From contig JAJDXK010000149.1 in the NCBI GenBank assembly GCA_022823305.1, positions 1-64,000 on the forward strand: 64,000 nt of DNA, given 5' to 3'. Shown here one piece after another: positions 29,527 through 41,086 of this stretch. Both the position numbers and the translations under genes were made by a program. The notes beneath the pieces were generated by a model. It worked only from the letters and a program-made list of their open reading frames with translations, searched no databases and was not told where the DNA came from. Numbering within the stretch: the first letter of the stretch is position 1; every line of letters starts with the position of its first letter. This stretch comes from Alphaproteobacteria bacterium. Its GTDB lineage: Bacteria; Pseudomonadota; Alphaproteobacteria; UBA828.

Positions 29527-30312
29527 GTGGCCGACGACACCGTGCTGGTCGGGATCGAGGGCGCCGTCGCGCGGGTCACGCTCAACCGTCCGCACGTGCA
29601 CAACGCCTTCGACGACGCCCTCATCGCCCGGCTCACCGAGGCGCTGGAGGATGTGGGGGGTCGCGCGGACGTGCGCGCCGTGGTCCTCGCCGGCAACGGC
29701 AAGTCCTTCTCCGCCGGCGCCGACCTCGCGCACATGAAGAAGGCCGCCGCCTTCTCCGAGGCCGAGAACGTCGCCGACGCCCGCGCGCTCGCGCGCCTCC
29801 TCATGGTGCTGGGGGGTCTGCCGAAGCCGACCGTCGCGCTGGTCCAGGGCTCGGCCTATGGCGGCGGAGTCGGTCTGGTGAGCGCCTGCGACATCGCGAT
29901 CGCGGCCGCGCGCGCCTCCTTCGCCTTCACCGAGGTGCGCCTCGGCCTGATTCCGGCGGTCATCAGCCCCTTCGTGGTCCGGGCCATCGGCGAGTCCCAC
30001 GCCCGGCGCTTCATGCTCAGCGGCGAGCGCTTCGGCGCCGATGTCGCGCTCCGCATCGGGCTGGTGCACGAGGTCGTCCCGGCCGAAGAGCTGGAAGAGC
30101 GCGGCGCGGAGATCGTCGAGACCCTGCTGCAGGGCTCGCCCGACGCCCACCGGCGGGTGCAGGAATTGATCGACGCGGTCGCGGGCCGGCCCGTCGACGC
30201 GGCGCTGGCCGACGACGTCGCGCGCCGCATCGCCGCGGCCCGGGCCTCCGACGACGGCAGGGAGGGCATCGCCGCCTTCCTCGAGAAACGGCCGCCCAGG
30301 TGGCGGACTTGA
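29527..30312 (+). CDS. Enoyl-CoA hydratase/isomerase, probably methylglutaconyl-CoA hydratase
   Basis: 261 aa from a GTG at 29527. Crotonase fold: VTLNRPHVHNAFDD near residue 17, the oxyanion-hole part GNGKSFSAGADLAHMKKAA near 60, VQGSAYGGGVGLVSACDIAIA near 105 and FTEVRLGLIPAVISPFV near 135 with a catalytic Glu. Position after the MccB-like gene favours the LiuC role (hydration of 3-methylglutaconyl-CoA in leucine breakdown); sequence alone does not prove it. Confidence 0.85.
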   Translation: MADDTVLVGIEGAVARVTLNRPHVHNAFDDALIARLTEALEDVGGRADVRAVVLAGNGKSFSAGADLAHMKKAAAFSEAENVADARALARLLMVLGGLPKPTVALVQGSAYGGGVGLVSACDIAIAAARASFAFTEVRLGLIPAVISPFVVRAIGESHARRFMLSGERFGADVALRIGLVHEVVPAEELEERGAEIVETLLQGSPDAHRRVQELIDAVAGRPVDAALADDVARRIAAARASDDGREGIAAFLEKRPPRWRT

Positions 30313-30313
30313 G

Positions 30314-30745
30314 GTGACCCTCAATCTTCTCAAGCTCGCCGTCGGGATCGAGGGCGTCGACCACCTGCGCACGGTCCAGGCGCAGCGGCTGTGGCGCAAG
30401 GGCCGCCTGGTCCACGTCACCCGCTTCCGCCCGCGCCGCGCCGACGAGATCCTCGACGGCGGCTCCATGTACTGGGTCGTCCGTCACCGCATCCGCGTGC
30501 GCCAGCGCATCCTCGCCTTCGAGCGGCACGAAATCGAGGGCGGTGGCAAGCCCAAGTGCGCGATCGTGCTGGACCCGGAGCTGATCGCCACCGACCCGGT
30601 GCACCGGCGCCCGCACCAGGGCTGGCGCTATCTGGATGGCTCGGCCGCACCGCGCGACCTCGGCCCGGTGGGCGGGCTGGAGGCGCGCGAGGAGGCGTGC
30701 CCGCCCGAGATGGCGGCCGAGCTGCGGGCGCTGGGCCTTCTCTGA
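30314..30745 (+). CDS. DUF1489 family protein
   Basis: 143 aa from a GTG two bases after the hydratase stop. The whole length matches my recollection of DUF1489: LKLAVGIEGVDHL, VTRFRPRRADEILDGGSMYWV, a central MxWVVRHRIRVRQRILAF and CAIVLDPELIATDPVHRRPHQGWRYL. The family is essentially restricted to alphaproteobacteria, conserved and without known function. Its repeated presence near metabolic operons gives no clear hint. Confidence 0.85.
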   Translation: MTLNLLKLAVGIEGVDHLRTVQAQRLWRKGRLVHVTRFRPRRADEILDGGSMYWVVRHRIRVRQRILAFERHEIEGGGKPKCAIVLDPELIATDPVHRRPHQGWRYLDGSAAPRDLGPVGGLEAREEACPPEMAAELRALGLL

Positions 30746-30801
30746 GCACGCCCGGCGCGGGCCGTGCTATGCTGGCCCCGCAGCGCGAGGGAGATGCGGC
30801 C

Positions 30802-31422
30802 ATGAGCGGGACCGACTGGCACATCAGGGGCGACTACTTCGAGACCTGCAGCTGCGACTACCTCTGCCCCTGCATCTTCACCAACATGGAGGCGATGCCC
30901 ACCGACGGCACCTGCGAGGTGGCGATCGTGCTGGACATCGCGGAGGGGCACTACGGCGACACGCGCCTCGACGGCGTGGCCTTCGTCAGCGCGGCGATGG
31001 TCGAAGGGCCCATGGCCAATGGCAACTGGACGCTCGGCCTCATCATCGACGAGGGGGCGAGCGACACGCAGGTCGACGCCATCGGCCGCATCTGCTCCGG
31101 CGAGGAGGGCGGGCCGATGGCGCTGATGGCGCCGCTCGTCGGCACCTTCGCCGGCATCGCGCGGGCGCCGATCAGGATCGAGCGCCGGCCCATGGGCTTC
31201 TCGATCACCGCCGGCGACCTGCTCAGCCACGGGGCCGAGGGCGTCCCCAGCCGACCCGACCCGTCGGAGACCATCATGATCGACAACACCGGACACCCCG
31301 CCAACAAGCGCCTGCACCTCGCGCGCGGGACCCACAGCCACCTCAACGTCTTCGGCATCGAGTGGAACGACGCCGCGGGCGGCCACAACGGCCACTACGC
31401 CCCCTTCGACTGGCGGCCCTAA
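30802..31422 (+). CDS. DUF1326 family protein
   Basis: 206 aa. The N-terminus DYFETCSCDYLCPCIFTN carries four cysteines in a C-x-C-x3-C-x-C array typical of DUF1326, suggesting metal or redox chemistry. Further family parts are DGTCEVAIVLDIAEGHYGD and HTHSHLNVFGIEWNDAAGGHNGHY-like His-rich end. Function unknown. Its stop codon overlaps the stop of the convergent GH3 gene by four bases, so no terminator fits between them. Confidence 0.85.
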   Translation: MSGTDWHIRGDYFETCSCDYLCPCIFTNMEAMPTDGTCEVAIVLDIAEGHYGDTRLDGVAFVSAAMVEGPMANGNWTLGLIIDEGASDTQVDAIGRICSGEEGGPMALMAPLVGTFAGIARAPIRIERRPMGFSITAGDLLSHGAEGVPSRPDPSETIMIDNTGHPANKRLHLARGTHSHLNVFGIEWNDAAGGHNGHYAPFDWRP

Positions 31423-32987
31423 CCCTCCGACCTGTCGTAGCCGTCGGCGAAGCACTGCAAGGCGGCGAAAAGCGCACGGTCGTTGATGACGCGGGGCACC
31501 TTGTTCTGCCCGCCGAGCTTGCCGCGGCTCTTCATCCACGCGGCGAAGGCGCCAGGCGGTAGAAAGCGCACGCGCGCGGCGTCCATGCCGTAGCCGCCGG
31601 CGCGGTGGGCGGCGTAGTCGTCGTTGAGGCGGCAGAGGGTCGCGTCGAGCGTCTCGGCGAAACGCGCCTGCCGCGCGGCGTCGAGGCCGCCATCGCCGGT
31701 CTCCGCCCCCGGCTCGACGATGTAGAGGTGCCCGCCGCGTGCGCCGCTCTCGTCCGGGAACACGCTTCCCGCGGCGAAGTCGCTGACCGTCGCGCCGATC
31801 GCGCGCGCGGCCTCCGCCACCGCGCGGTCGATCTCGGTGCCGATCACGTGCTCGCCGAAGGCCGAGAGCATGTAGCTGGTCCGCCCGGTGACGAGCACGC
31901 GCGGCGGCGTGCGCTCCACCACCCTTACCGTGTCGCCCACCAGGTAGCGCCAGAGGCCGGCGCAGGTGGTCACCGCCAGCGCGTAGTTCACGCCCGGCTC
32001 CACGTCGCCGATCCAGCGGCAGTCCGGGTTCGCGCTGTCGAGCCGATCGACGGGGACGAACTCGTAGAAGATGCCGGTATCCAGCAGGAGCCGCAGGCCA
32101 TCGCCGTCGGCGCCGTCGGCGACGGCGAAGAAGCCTTCGCTCGCCGGGTAGACCTCGCGGGTCTCGGCGCGGCTGCCCTCGAGCAGGGCGGCGAAGCGGT
32201 CGCGATAGGGCGCCCAGGCGACGCCGCCGTGCCCGAGCATTTCAAGCGCGGGATAGATGTCGGCGATCCGGCCCGGCGCCCCGCCCCGCCGTGCCGCGGC
32301 GACCTCGGCCAGACGCTCGAAGAAAATCAGCAGCCAGCTCGGCGTGCCGATCACCGCCGTGATCTCCTCCTCCAGGGAACGTTCGGCGAAGCGGTCGATC
32401 TTCTCCTGCCAGTCGGCGATGCCTTCGAGGTCGCGCGGCGGAAAGTAGCGGAGCCGCGCCCAGGCGGGCATGGCGGATGCCGCGATGCCGCTCAGGTCGC
32501 CGCTCGCGACCCCCGGCGCCTCGCGCACCAGGCCGGTGGAGCCGCCGAGCATGAAGACGCGCCCGGCGAAGAGCCGGCTCTCGGGCCGGTTGGCGAGGTG
32601 GAAGCTCACCAGGTCGGCGCTCGCGCGCACGTTGGACCGGTGCATCTCCCGGCTCACCGGAATGTACTTCGTGGTCCCGCTCGTCGTTCCCGACGAGACG
32701 GCGAGCCAGGGGATGAGCCCCGGCCACGTGCAGTCGACGAGCCGGGGGAAGGGCTCGCGCCAGTAGGCGTCCCAGAACGCGTCGTAGTCGCGCAGCGGCA
32801 CGCGCGCGCGGTAGTCGTCGAGGGACCAGGCCGCGGAGAACCCGTGGTCACGCCCGAACTTCGTGGCGCGCGCGCGGCGGATGAGGGACGCCAGCACGCG
32901 GCGCTGCGCCCGCTGCGGGTCCATCTGCGCGAGATGGCGCAGGCGCCGGCGGGCATAGAGCCGCAGAAGCCAGGTCGCGTCGTACAT
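31419..32987 (-). CDS. GH3-family acyl-adenylating protein
   Basis: 522 aa from the ATG at 32987. GH3 proteins, best known as plant auxin/jasmonate amino acid synthetases, adenylate carboxylic acids and conjugate them to amines. Visible are the ATP motif 1 LAVSSGTTSGTTKYIPVS near residue 95, the YPASEGFFAV motif near 285, the YRLVGDTV-like LWRYLVGDTVRVV near 350 and the C-terminal SRGKLGGQNKVPRV. Bacterial members have mostly unknown substrates. The gene follows a lipoprotein penicillin acylase gene by 32 bases; one enzyme could form and the other cleave amides. Confidence 0.88.
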   Translation of the reverse strand: MYDATWLLRLYARRRLRHLAQMDPQRAQRRVLASLIRRARATKFGRDHGFSAAWSLDDYRARVPLRDYDAFWDAYWREPFPRLVDCTWPGLIPWLAVSSGTTSGTTKYIPVSREMHRSNVRASADLVSFHLANRPESRLFAGRVFMLGGSTGLVREAPGVASGDLSGIAASAMPAWARLRYFPPRDLEGIADWQEKIDRFAERSLEEEITAVIGTPSWLLIFFERLAEVAAARRGGAPGRIADIYPALEMLGHGGVAWAPYRDRFAALLEGSRAETREVYPASEGFFAVADGADGDGLRLLLDTGIFYEFVPVDRLDSANPDCRWIGDVEPGVNYALAVTTCAGLWRYLVGDTVRVVERTPPRVLVTGRTSYMLSAFGEHVIGTEIDRAVAEAARAIGATVSDFAAGSVFPDESGARGGHLYIVEPGAETGDGGLDAARQARFAETLDATLCRLNDDYAAHRAGGYGMDAARVRFLPPGAFAAWMKSRGKLGGQNKVPRVINDRALFAALQCFADGYDRSEG

Positions 32988-33019
32988 GGTCTCGGTGCAG
33001 GCGCCTCCCTGCCTCTGGA

Positions 33020-35305
33020 TCAATTCGTGAGCGAGAGCGCGTGCGGAAAGCTTTCGCGCACCTCGGCAGGCGTGAGCGGCACGCGCACGTACGCGCCGCG
33101 GCGCCACAGCGCCCACTGGTCCAGCATGGTCGTGCTGTTGAACCAGCCGTCCTGCCCGCCCAGCAGGACGAAGTAGTTCTCGTCCGGGTCGGTCATGTCG
33201 GATATGTGCCGCGCGTTGGAGCCGTAGTTCACGGTGTGACGCTCGACGCTGGAGCGGTGCGCGGTCTTCATCAGCGTGTCCGAGCTGCCGCCGACGCCGG
33301 CTTCGGCGAACTCGTAGCGCCCGCCGATGAGCGGCACGTTGGCGAGGGGATGCGCGAGGCTGAGCCGGTGCATCTCTCCCCAGCCGGCGAAGGCATCGAG
33401 GCCGCCTGCGGCCGCCTCCAGCCCGGAGGCGAGCGCCCGGCGCAGCGTCTCCTCGTCGGCGGCCGCGATGTCCTCGTGCAGCAGCGCCGTACGCCGGCCG
33501 ACCGAGGCGAACGCCTCCCCGTCGTCCTCGCCATGGAGCAGGATGTAGAAGCGGGCGGTGAAGCCGTGGCGGAACTGCTCGAACGCGACCGCGCCGAGCG
33601 AATCCGGCCGGTACTCGCCGTCCCAGTCGCGCAGCCGGGCGATGGCCTCCTTGCTCCCGGCATCGGCCGGCGCACTCATCCCCAGCGCATCGAGCCTGGC
33701 GACGAAGAGGTCGCGCAGGGCCACCGAGGAGGACATGTAGACGTCCTGCTGCAGCGTCTTGAGCGTCTCCACGCCCACCGCGCCCTCGGCCTCGATCAGG
33801 GCGGCCATCCGCTCCACCCGGTCGTCGCGCGAGAAGAAGAAGCCCACCGGCACGCCGGTCGCCGCCCGCGGCCGGTTGTTGGCGGAGACCAGGTAGCCCG
33901 ATGGCGGGTTGAGGCTGTAGGGCAGGTCCCTCGAGGTGCTCATCGTGCTCCAGGAGCCGTCGTGCGCCGCCGTGTCCAGGGCGATGTCGGCGGGCGGGCC
34001 GCTGCGGCCGGGTAGCCGCACCGCCATCACCTGGCCGATGTTCCCCTCGCTGTCGGCGTAGAGCATGTTCTGGCCGGGCACGGCGAAGCTGTCGAAGGCC
34101 GCGCGGAACGCGGCGAAGTCGCGCGCCCGGCTCACCGCCAGCATGGCGCCGATCTCGTCGCTCGCATCGTGGCCGGTCCACTTCAGCGCGAGCGGCGGCA
34201 GGTCGAGGTCGGCGAGGAGCGGCGCGTCGGTGACGATCGGCCCCCAGCGCGTCTCGCGCACGGTCACGTCGCTGTCGAACCACCAGCGCACGCCGATGCT
34301 CTCCCGCCGCTCGTCGATCTCCGAGGCCGGCACGTCGCTCACGTCGTAAAGGTCGCTGGAGGCCGCACGCATGTTGGTGCCGCCCCAGGCGATGTGCGGG
34401 TTGCGGCCGATGGCGAAGATCGGCAGCCCCGGCGCCATCAGCCCGACCGCGTGATAGGAGGGCGAATGCACGCCGGCGATGAGCCATACATTGGGCACGA
34501 GAATGCCGAGGTGAGGGTCGTTGGCGATGAGCGCGCCGCCGGTATCGGTGCGGTGGCCTGCCACCGCGACGCTGTTGCTGCCGGACTTGGAGAGCCCGCC
34601 GAGCCAGCGCTGCGCCTGGGCGGTGACCCCGCCGCCTCCGGAACCGGCGACCGCAACCGCTCCCCCCTCCACCAGGCGCGCCCAGAGCTCGTTCCAGCCG
34701 GCGCGGGCGCGGAGCGGGAGCAGGTCGGCCCACACCAGCCAGTTCACGTCCGTGCCGGCGAGGCGCCCCATGGCAAACACGTCCTGGACCGTCCAGGGCT
34801 CGGGCTCGAGACCGAGGACGCCGAAATCGTGGGGCAGCGCGGCGGCGGTGTCCTGGTAGTGGTTGACGCCGTCGACGAAGCGCCGGACCCACGCCAGCGC
34901 GTCCTCGTCCATGGTGCGCTCGATCTCCGCCGCCGCGCGGGCGTAGGCGAGGGTGCGCAGGCCGTGGTCGATGTCGACGCCCAAGGGGCCGATCATCTCC
35001 GACACGCGCCCGCGTGCGATCATGCGCATGGTCGCCATCTGGCCGAGACGCAGGTGAGCGTGCACGAGGCCGAGCGCGAACGCCGCGTCGCCGTCGCTCC
35101 CGGCCTCGATGAAGGGGATCTGCCGCTCGCTCCAGCGGATCGTCACCGGCCCGTCGAGCGGCAGGCCGCGCGTCGGGAACGCCTGCAAACGCTCGGCGAC
35201 GTCCTTCTGCTTGGGCAGCGGCGCGAGCAGCGCGCACGACGAGAGCACGAGAGCGAGCGCGCCGATGGCAAGCCCTGCGGCGACGGTGGAGAGACGGGAA
35301 CGCAT
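33020..35305 (-). CDS. Penicillin acylase family lipoprotein
   Basis: 761 aa. The N-terminus is a lipoprotein signal with lipobox LSSC (Cys24). The family is made as a precursor that cuts itself so that a Ser becomes the N-terminal nucleophile; here it is about Ser243 in GGLSKSGSNSVAVAG, followed by GGALIANDPHLGI. The beta chain has NMRAASSDLYD and the C-terminal TFWNYGSN-like HTVNYGSNARHISDM. It hydrolyses amides such as acyl-homoserine lactones, peptides or beta-lactams; the natural substrate is unknown. It probably sits in the periplasm, anchored to a membrane. Confidence 0.9.
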   Translation of the reverse strand: MRSRLSTVAAGLAIGALALVLSSCALLAPLPKQKDVAERLQAFPTRGLPLDGPVTIRWSERQIPFIEAGSDGDAAFALGLVHAHLRLGQMATMRMIARGRVSEMIGPLGVDIDHGLRTLAYARAAAEIERTMDEDALAWVRRFVDGVNHYQDTAAALPHDFGVLGLEPEPWTVQDVFAMGRLAGTDVNWLVWADLLPLRARAGWNELWARLVEGGAVAVAGSGGGGVTAQAQRWLGGLSKSGSNSVAVAGHRTDTGGALIANDPHLGILVPNVWLIAGVHSPSYHAVGLMAPGLPIFAIGRNPHIAWGGTNMRAASSDLYDVSDVPASEIDERRESIGVRWWFDSDVTVRETRWGPIVTDAPLLADLDLPPLALKWTGHDASDEIGAMLAVSRARDFAAFRAAFDSFAVPGQNMLYADSEGNIGQVMAVRLPGRSGPPADIALDTAAHDGSWSTMSTSRDLPYSLNPPSGYLVSANNRPRAATGVPVGFFFSRDDRVERMAALIEAEGAVGVETLKTLQQDVYMSSSVALRDLFVARLDALGMSAPADAGSKEAIARLRDWDGEYRPDSLGAVAFEQFRHGFTARFYILLHGEDDGEAFASVGRRTALLHEDIAAADEETLRRALASGLEAAAGGLDAFAGWGEMHRLSLAHPLANVPLIGGRYEFAEAGVGGSSDTLMKTAHRSSVERHTVNYGSNARHISDMTDPDENYFVLLGGQDGWFNSTTMLDQWALWRRGAYVRVPLTPAEVRESFPHALSLTN

Positions 35306-35409
35306 GCGGTGCTCCGGTCAGCGTCGTGCGCGGCTTATACGGGATACGCCTCGCAATCCCAAAGGGCCGGGCCGGGCGCCGGCCTCGCTGTTGTGCGCGC
35401 AATCCAAGC

Positions 35410-36123
35410 TTAATTCGCGCAGGCCTCGATCAGCGAGCGGAAGATCAGGGTATCGCCGGGGTCGATGCCGTATTCCGGGTGCCACTGCACGCCGATGAAC
35501 CAGCGGTGCGCGGGGTCCTCGATGCCCTCGATCACGCCGTCCGGCGCGCGGGCGTTGACCGCGAGGCCGGGCGCGGCCTCGGCCACCGCTTGGTGATGGG
35601 CGCTGTTCACCTGCATCGACGCGCTGCCGACGATGGCCCTGAGCGCGCTGCCGGTTTCCAGCGCCACCGCGTGGCCCGGCTCGGTGCGGGGGTTGGGCTG
35701 CTCGTGGGCGAGAGCATCCGGCACCGCGTCCGGGATGTGCTGGATGAGAGTGCCGCCGAGCGCCACGTTCATCAGCTGCTGGCCGCCGCAGATGCCGAGC
35801 GCGGGCAGCGCGCGCGCATGCGCAGCCCGGGTGATAGCGAGCTCGAAGGCGGTGCGTCGGTCCTTGGTCGAGACAGTCTCGTGCCGCGAGGTGGCGCCGA
35901 AGAGCGCCGGGTCCACGTCGAACGCGCCACCGGTGATGACGAGGCCGTCCAGCATCGCCAGATAGCGCTCCGCCAGCCCGGGCTCGTGGGGCAGCGCCAC
36001 GGGCACGCCCCCGGCTTCGGCGATGGCCGTGCAGTAGTTCTCGCGGATCGCGTACCAGGGCTCTCCGGAGTAGCCGCCGGGCGGCTCGATATCGAGGGTA
36101 AGGCCGATGACGGGCTGCGCCAT
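35410..36123 (-). CDS. Class I glutamine amidotransferase-like hydrolase (gamma-glutamyl-GABA hydrolase family)
   Basis: 237 aa, peptidase C26 fold. The nucleophile Cys is in ALGICGGQQLMNVALGG, with the catalytic His-Glu in VQWHPEYG near the C-terminus. The early block MLDGLVITGGAFDVDP and the NSAHHQAV stretch match PuuD-like enzymes that cut gamma-glutamyl bonds, for example gamma-glutamyl-GABA in putrescine breakdown. No other putrescine genes lie nearby. It is divergent from tadA. Confidence 0.88.
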   Translation of the reverse strand: MAQPVIGLTLDIEPPGGYSGEPWYAIRENYCTAIAEAGGVPVALPHEPGLAERYLAMLDGLVITGGAFDVDPALFGATSRHETVSTKDRRTAFELAITRAAHARALPALGICGGQQLMNVALGGTLIQHIPDAVPDALAHEQPNPRTEPGHAVALETGSALRAIVGSASMQVNSAHHQAVAEAAPGLAVNARAPDGVIEGIEDPAHRWFIGVQWHPEYGIDPGDTLIFRSLIEACAN

Positions 36124-36221
36124 CGGCGAACCTTAGCCAGATTCGCCCGCCAGCGGGAGATGCCGCGGTGCGCGGCGTTGACCCACTTGACCAGACTGAG
36201 CGTCAGCCGGACCCTGCGGCC

Positions 36222-36680
36222 ATGGCAAATGCCCCGCCCGCGCCGATGGAGCTTGCGTTCGCCGAGGCCGAAGCCGCGGCCCTGCGCGGCGAGGTGCCGG
36301 TGGGCGCGGTCGTGGTCGACGGGCGCACCGGCGAGGTGCTGGCCAGGGCCGGCAACGGGGTGGAAGCCGCCAGCGACCCCACCGCGCACGCCGAGATGCT
36401 GGCGATCCGCGCCGCGGCGGCGGCGCGCGGCACGGTGCGGCTCGCGGAGTGCGACATCTACGTCACGCTCGAGCCCTGCGCCATGTGCGCCCAGGCGATC
36501 GCCTTCGCCCGCCTGCGCCGGCTCTACTTCGGCGCGGCCGATCCCAAGGGTGGCGGCGTCGAGCACGGCGCGCGCATCTTCGCCCAGCCCACCTGCCATC
36601 ACCGGCCCGAGGTGATCGGCGGCATCCAGGAGAGCCGCGCCGCCGCGCTGCTCAGGGACTTCTTCGCGGCGCGCCGCTAG
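36222..36680 (+). CDS. tadA: tRNA-specific adenosine deaminase
   Basis: 152 aa from the ATG at 36222. It converts A34 to inosine in tRNA-Arg(ACG), allowing it to read CGU, CGC and CGA. The zinc site is complete: HAE at about residue 60 (THAEMLAIRAA) and PCAMCAQAI near residue 90, with catalytic Glu in HAE. The C-terminal helix ALLRDFFAARR is typical. An in-frame ATG at 36168 would add 18 residues with no family match. Confidence 0.95.
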   Translation: MANAPPAPMELAFAEAEAAALRGEVPVGAVVVDGRTGEVLARAGNGVEAASDPTAHAEMLAIRAAAAARGTVRLAECDIYVTLEPCAMCAQAIAFARLRRLYFGAADPKGGGVEHGARIFAQPTCHHRPEVIGGIQESRAAALLRDFFAARR

Positions 36681-36692
36681 CCTCCCGACCCG

Positions 36693-36721
36693 TTGCCGGC
36701 CGGGGGCCGAGTCTCTATAAG
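36693..36721 (+). promoter_or_regulatory. Candidate sigma-70 promoter of ndk
   Basis: TTGCCG (36693-36698), a 17-base spacer and TATAAG (36716-36721), 31 bases before the ndk ATG. The -10 box matches five of six bases, the best seen in the window. Confidence 0.48.
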
Positions 36722-36752
36722 GGCGCGCCGTCACTTCACCGGGGGAACTCCC

Positions 36753-37175
36753 ATGGCGACCGAGCGCACCCTGTCGATCATCAAGCCCGATGCCACCCGC
36801 CGCAACCTCACGGGCGCCATCAACCAGCGCTTCGAGGAGGCCGGACTGGCCATCGTCGGCCAGCGCCGGGTCAGGCTCACGCTGGACCAGGCCCGCGCCT
36901 TCTACGCGGTGCACAGGGAACGCGCCTTCTACGACGACCTCTGCGCCTACATGACATCGGGCCCGGTGGTGGTCCAGGTGCTGGAGGGCGAGAACGCGGT
37001 CGAGGCCAACCGCACGATCATGGGCGCGACCAACCCGGCCAACGCCGATGCCGGCACCATCCGCAAGGATTTCGGGGAATCCGTGGAGGCCAACTCCGTG
37101 CACGGCTCGGATTCGCCGGAGAACGCGGCCATCGAGATCGCCTTCTTCTTCGCCGGGACCGACATCGTGGGATAA
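36753..37175 (+). CDS. ndk: Nucleoside diphosphate kinase
   Basis: 140 aa, exact family length. It balances nucleoside triphosphate pools by moving the gamma phosphate through a phosphohistidine. [15 protein letters not shown] starts the protein and the active-site motif [16 protein letters not shown] holds the catalytic His near residue 117. SD GGGGGAAC precedes the ATG. It is transcribed alone from its own candidate promoter, with clpS 80 bases downstream. Confidence 0.97.
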   Translation: MATERTLSIIKPDATRRNLTGAINQRFEEAGLAIVGQRRVRLTLDQARAFYAVHRERAFYDDLCAYMTSGPVVVQVLEGENAVEANRTIMGATNPANADAGTIRKDFGESVEANSVHGSDSPENAAIEIAFFFAGTDIVG

Positions 37176-37204
37176 CCCCTCGGGGCCTGTGCGCCCGGCC
37201 CGCC

Positions 37205-37214
37205 ATGCTATAGT
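37205..37214 (+). promoter_or_regulatory. Candidate extended -10 promoter of clpS-clpA
   Basis: ATGCTATAGT at 37205-37214 contains TATAGT (37209-37214) preceded by TGC, an extended -10 arrangement, 40 bases before the clpS ATG. No convincing -35 is present. Confidence 0.33.
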
Positions 37215-37254
37215 GCGGCCCGGCACGCGCGGCGAAGGCAGGGTGTGGCACGTC

Positions 37255-37581
37255 ATGTCGGATCAACGGACTTCGGGCAGGCCCGGCGACGATTCCGCGG
37301 TCATCACCAAGTCCCGCAGCGAGACCAAGAAGCCTTCGATGTACAAGGTTCTGCTGCTGAACGACGACTACACGCCCATGGAATTCGTGGTCGTGGTGCT
37401 GATGCGCTTCTTCGGCATGGACGAGCAGCACGCCACCACGATCATGCTGCACGTGCACCGACGGGGCGTGGGCGTCTGCGGCGTCTACTCCTACGAGGTC
37501 GCCGAGACCAAGGTGAAACAGGTCTCCGACTTCTCCCGCCGCAACGAGCACCCGCTGCAGTGCACGATGGAGAAGGAGTAG
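37255..37581 (+). CDS. clpS: ATP-dependent Clp protease adaptor
   Basis: 108 aa from the ATG at 37255. ClpS hands N-degron substrates to ClpA. After a variable N-terminal tail, the core has [18 protein letters not shown], whose Asn-Asp and Thr-Pro-Met line the N-end pocket, and [21 protein letters not shown]. It is seven bases upstream of clpA, the standard pair. Confidence 0.97.
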   Translation: MSDQRTSGRPGDDSAVITKSRSETKKPSMYKVLLLNDDYTPMEFVVVVLMRFFGMDEQHATTIMLHVHRRGVGVCGVYSYEVAETKVKQVSDFSRRNEHPLQCTMEKE

Positions 37582-37588
37582 CCGGGCC

Positions 37589-39931
<2,343 letters not shown>

Positions 39932-39949
39932 GCGGCTGCGTAGCGGGCG

Positions 39950-41086
39950 GTGCCCATCCCCTTTCTCACGGGCTTGCGGGTCCTCGATCTCAGCCAGTAC
40001 ATCCCGGGACCCTACGGGACGCTGATCCTCGCCGACCTCGGCGCCGAGGTGATCAAGGTGGAGCCCCCCGGCGGCGAGCCGATGCGGGGCGTCGGCCCCT
40101 GCGGTGCGGACGGCGTCTCGGTCTGGTATCGCATGGTCAACGGCGGCAAGACAGTGGTCGAGATCGACCTCAAGTCCGAGGCCGGCAAGCGCGACTTCCG
40201 CGCCCTGGTGGAGCGCTCGGACGCCTTTCTCGAATCGTACCGGCCTGGCGTGCTCGACCGCCTCGGCTTCGGCCACGCGGCGCTGCACGGGATGAACCCC
40301 GGCATCGTCACCTGCTCGCTCTCGGGCTGGGGGCTGGAAGGGCCCTACCGTCTGCGCGGCGGGCACGACATCAACTACATGGCGCTCATGGGCGGGCTGG
40401 AGCGCTCCGGCGTGCCCGAGCGGCCGATCGTCGCCTTCCCGCCCACCGCCGACTTCGCCTCCGGCATGCAGGCCGCGCTCAGCATCATGGGTGGGCTGAT
40501 CGGCCGTGGCCGGAATGCCGACGGCAAGGGCGCCACCATCGACGTCAGCATCGCCGAGACCGTGCTGCCCTGGCAGGTGTGGGCGCTGAACGGGCTCTTC
40601 CATCCGGAGTGGGACGCCGCGCGCGCGGCCCAGTTCCCCAACGGCGGCGCCGCCTTCTACAACATCTACGAGACGAGCGACGGCCGCTTCGTCACCCTCG
40701 GCGCGCTGGAGGCCAAGTTCTGGGCCAACTTCTGCACCGCCTGCGGCCGGCCCGAGTGGATCGAGCGGCAGTGGGAGCCCCGGCCGCAGGAGGCGCTGAT
40801 CGCCGAGGTCGCGGCCTTCGTCGCCGCGCGCAGCCTGGGCGAGATGAACCGCTTGATGGAGGGGGTGGACTGCTGCTACGAGCCGGTCCACCGGCTGGAA
40901 GAGGTGCCGGAGCATCCCCAGATCGAGGCGCGGCAGATGCTGCGCCGGCACGAGGAGCCGGCGCCTGCCTACGAGATCCTCTTCCCCGGCTGGATCGACG
41001 GCAAGCCGCCGCCGCCGCGCCCGCCGGTGCGCTACAGGGGCGCGTCCGACCTGCTCGCCGACTGGGAGGCCGAGGGCCGGCCATGA
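39950..41086 (+). CDS. CaiB/BaiF family (class III) CoA-transferase
   Basis: 378 aa from a GTG at 39950. Family blocks: [63 protein letters not shown] and the C-terminal [17 protein letters not shown]. It is a different, more distant member than the one at 9.5 kb and resembles the alpha-methylacyl-CoA racemase side of the family ([10 protein letters not shown] with a possible Asp). Its stop overlaps the gatC start (ATGA), so it is cotranscribed with the tRNA amidotransferase genes, an unrelated function. Confidence 0.87.
   Translation: MPIPFLTGLRVLDLSQYIPGPYGTLILADLGAEVIKVEPPGGEPMRGVGPCGADGVSVWYRMVNGGKTVVEIDLKSEAGKRDFRALVERSDAFLESYRPGVLDRLGFGHAALHGMNPGIVTCSLSGWGLEGPYRLRGGHDINYMALMGGLERSGVPERPIVAFPPTADFASGMQAALSIMGGLIGRGRNADGKGATIDVSIAETVLPWQVWALNGLFHPEWDAARAAQFPNGGAAFYNIYETSDGRFVTLGALEAKFWANFCTACGRPEWIERQWEPRPQEALIAEVAAFVAARSLGEMNRLMEGVDCCYEPVHRLEEVPEHPQIEARQMLRRHEEPAPAYEILFPGWIDGKPPPPRPPVRYRGASDLLADWEAEGRP

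Noticed and set aside
31419-35402. A 1327-codon open frame across the GH3 and penicillin acylase genes
   Set aside because: Upstream of 32987 it is an Arg/Ala-rich shadow frame of the penicillin acylase gene. The two genes are separate, with a lipoprotein signal and family starts.
36124-36221. A coding frame on the minus strand reading SLVKWVNAAHRGISRW between tadA and the C26 hydrolase
   Set aside because: It looks protein-like, but it has no start site, is short and overlaps the tadA start region; judged chance.
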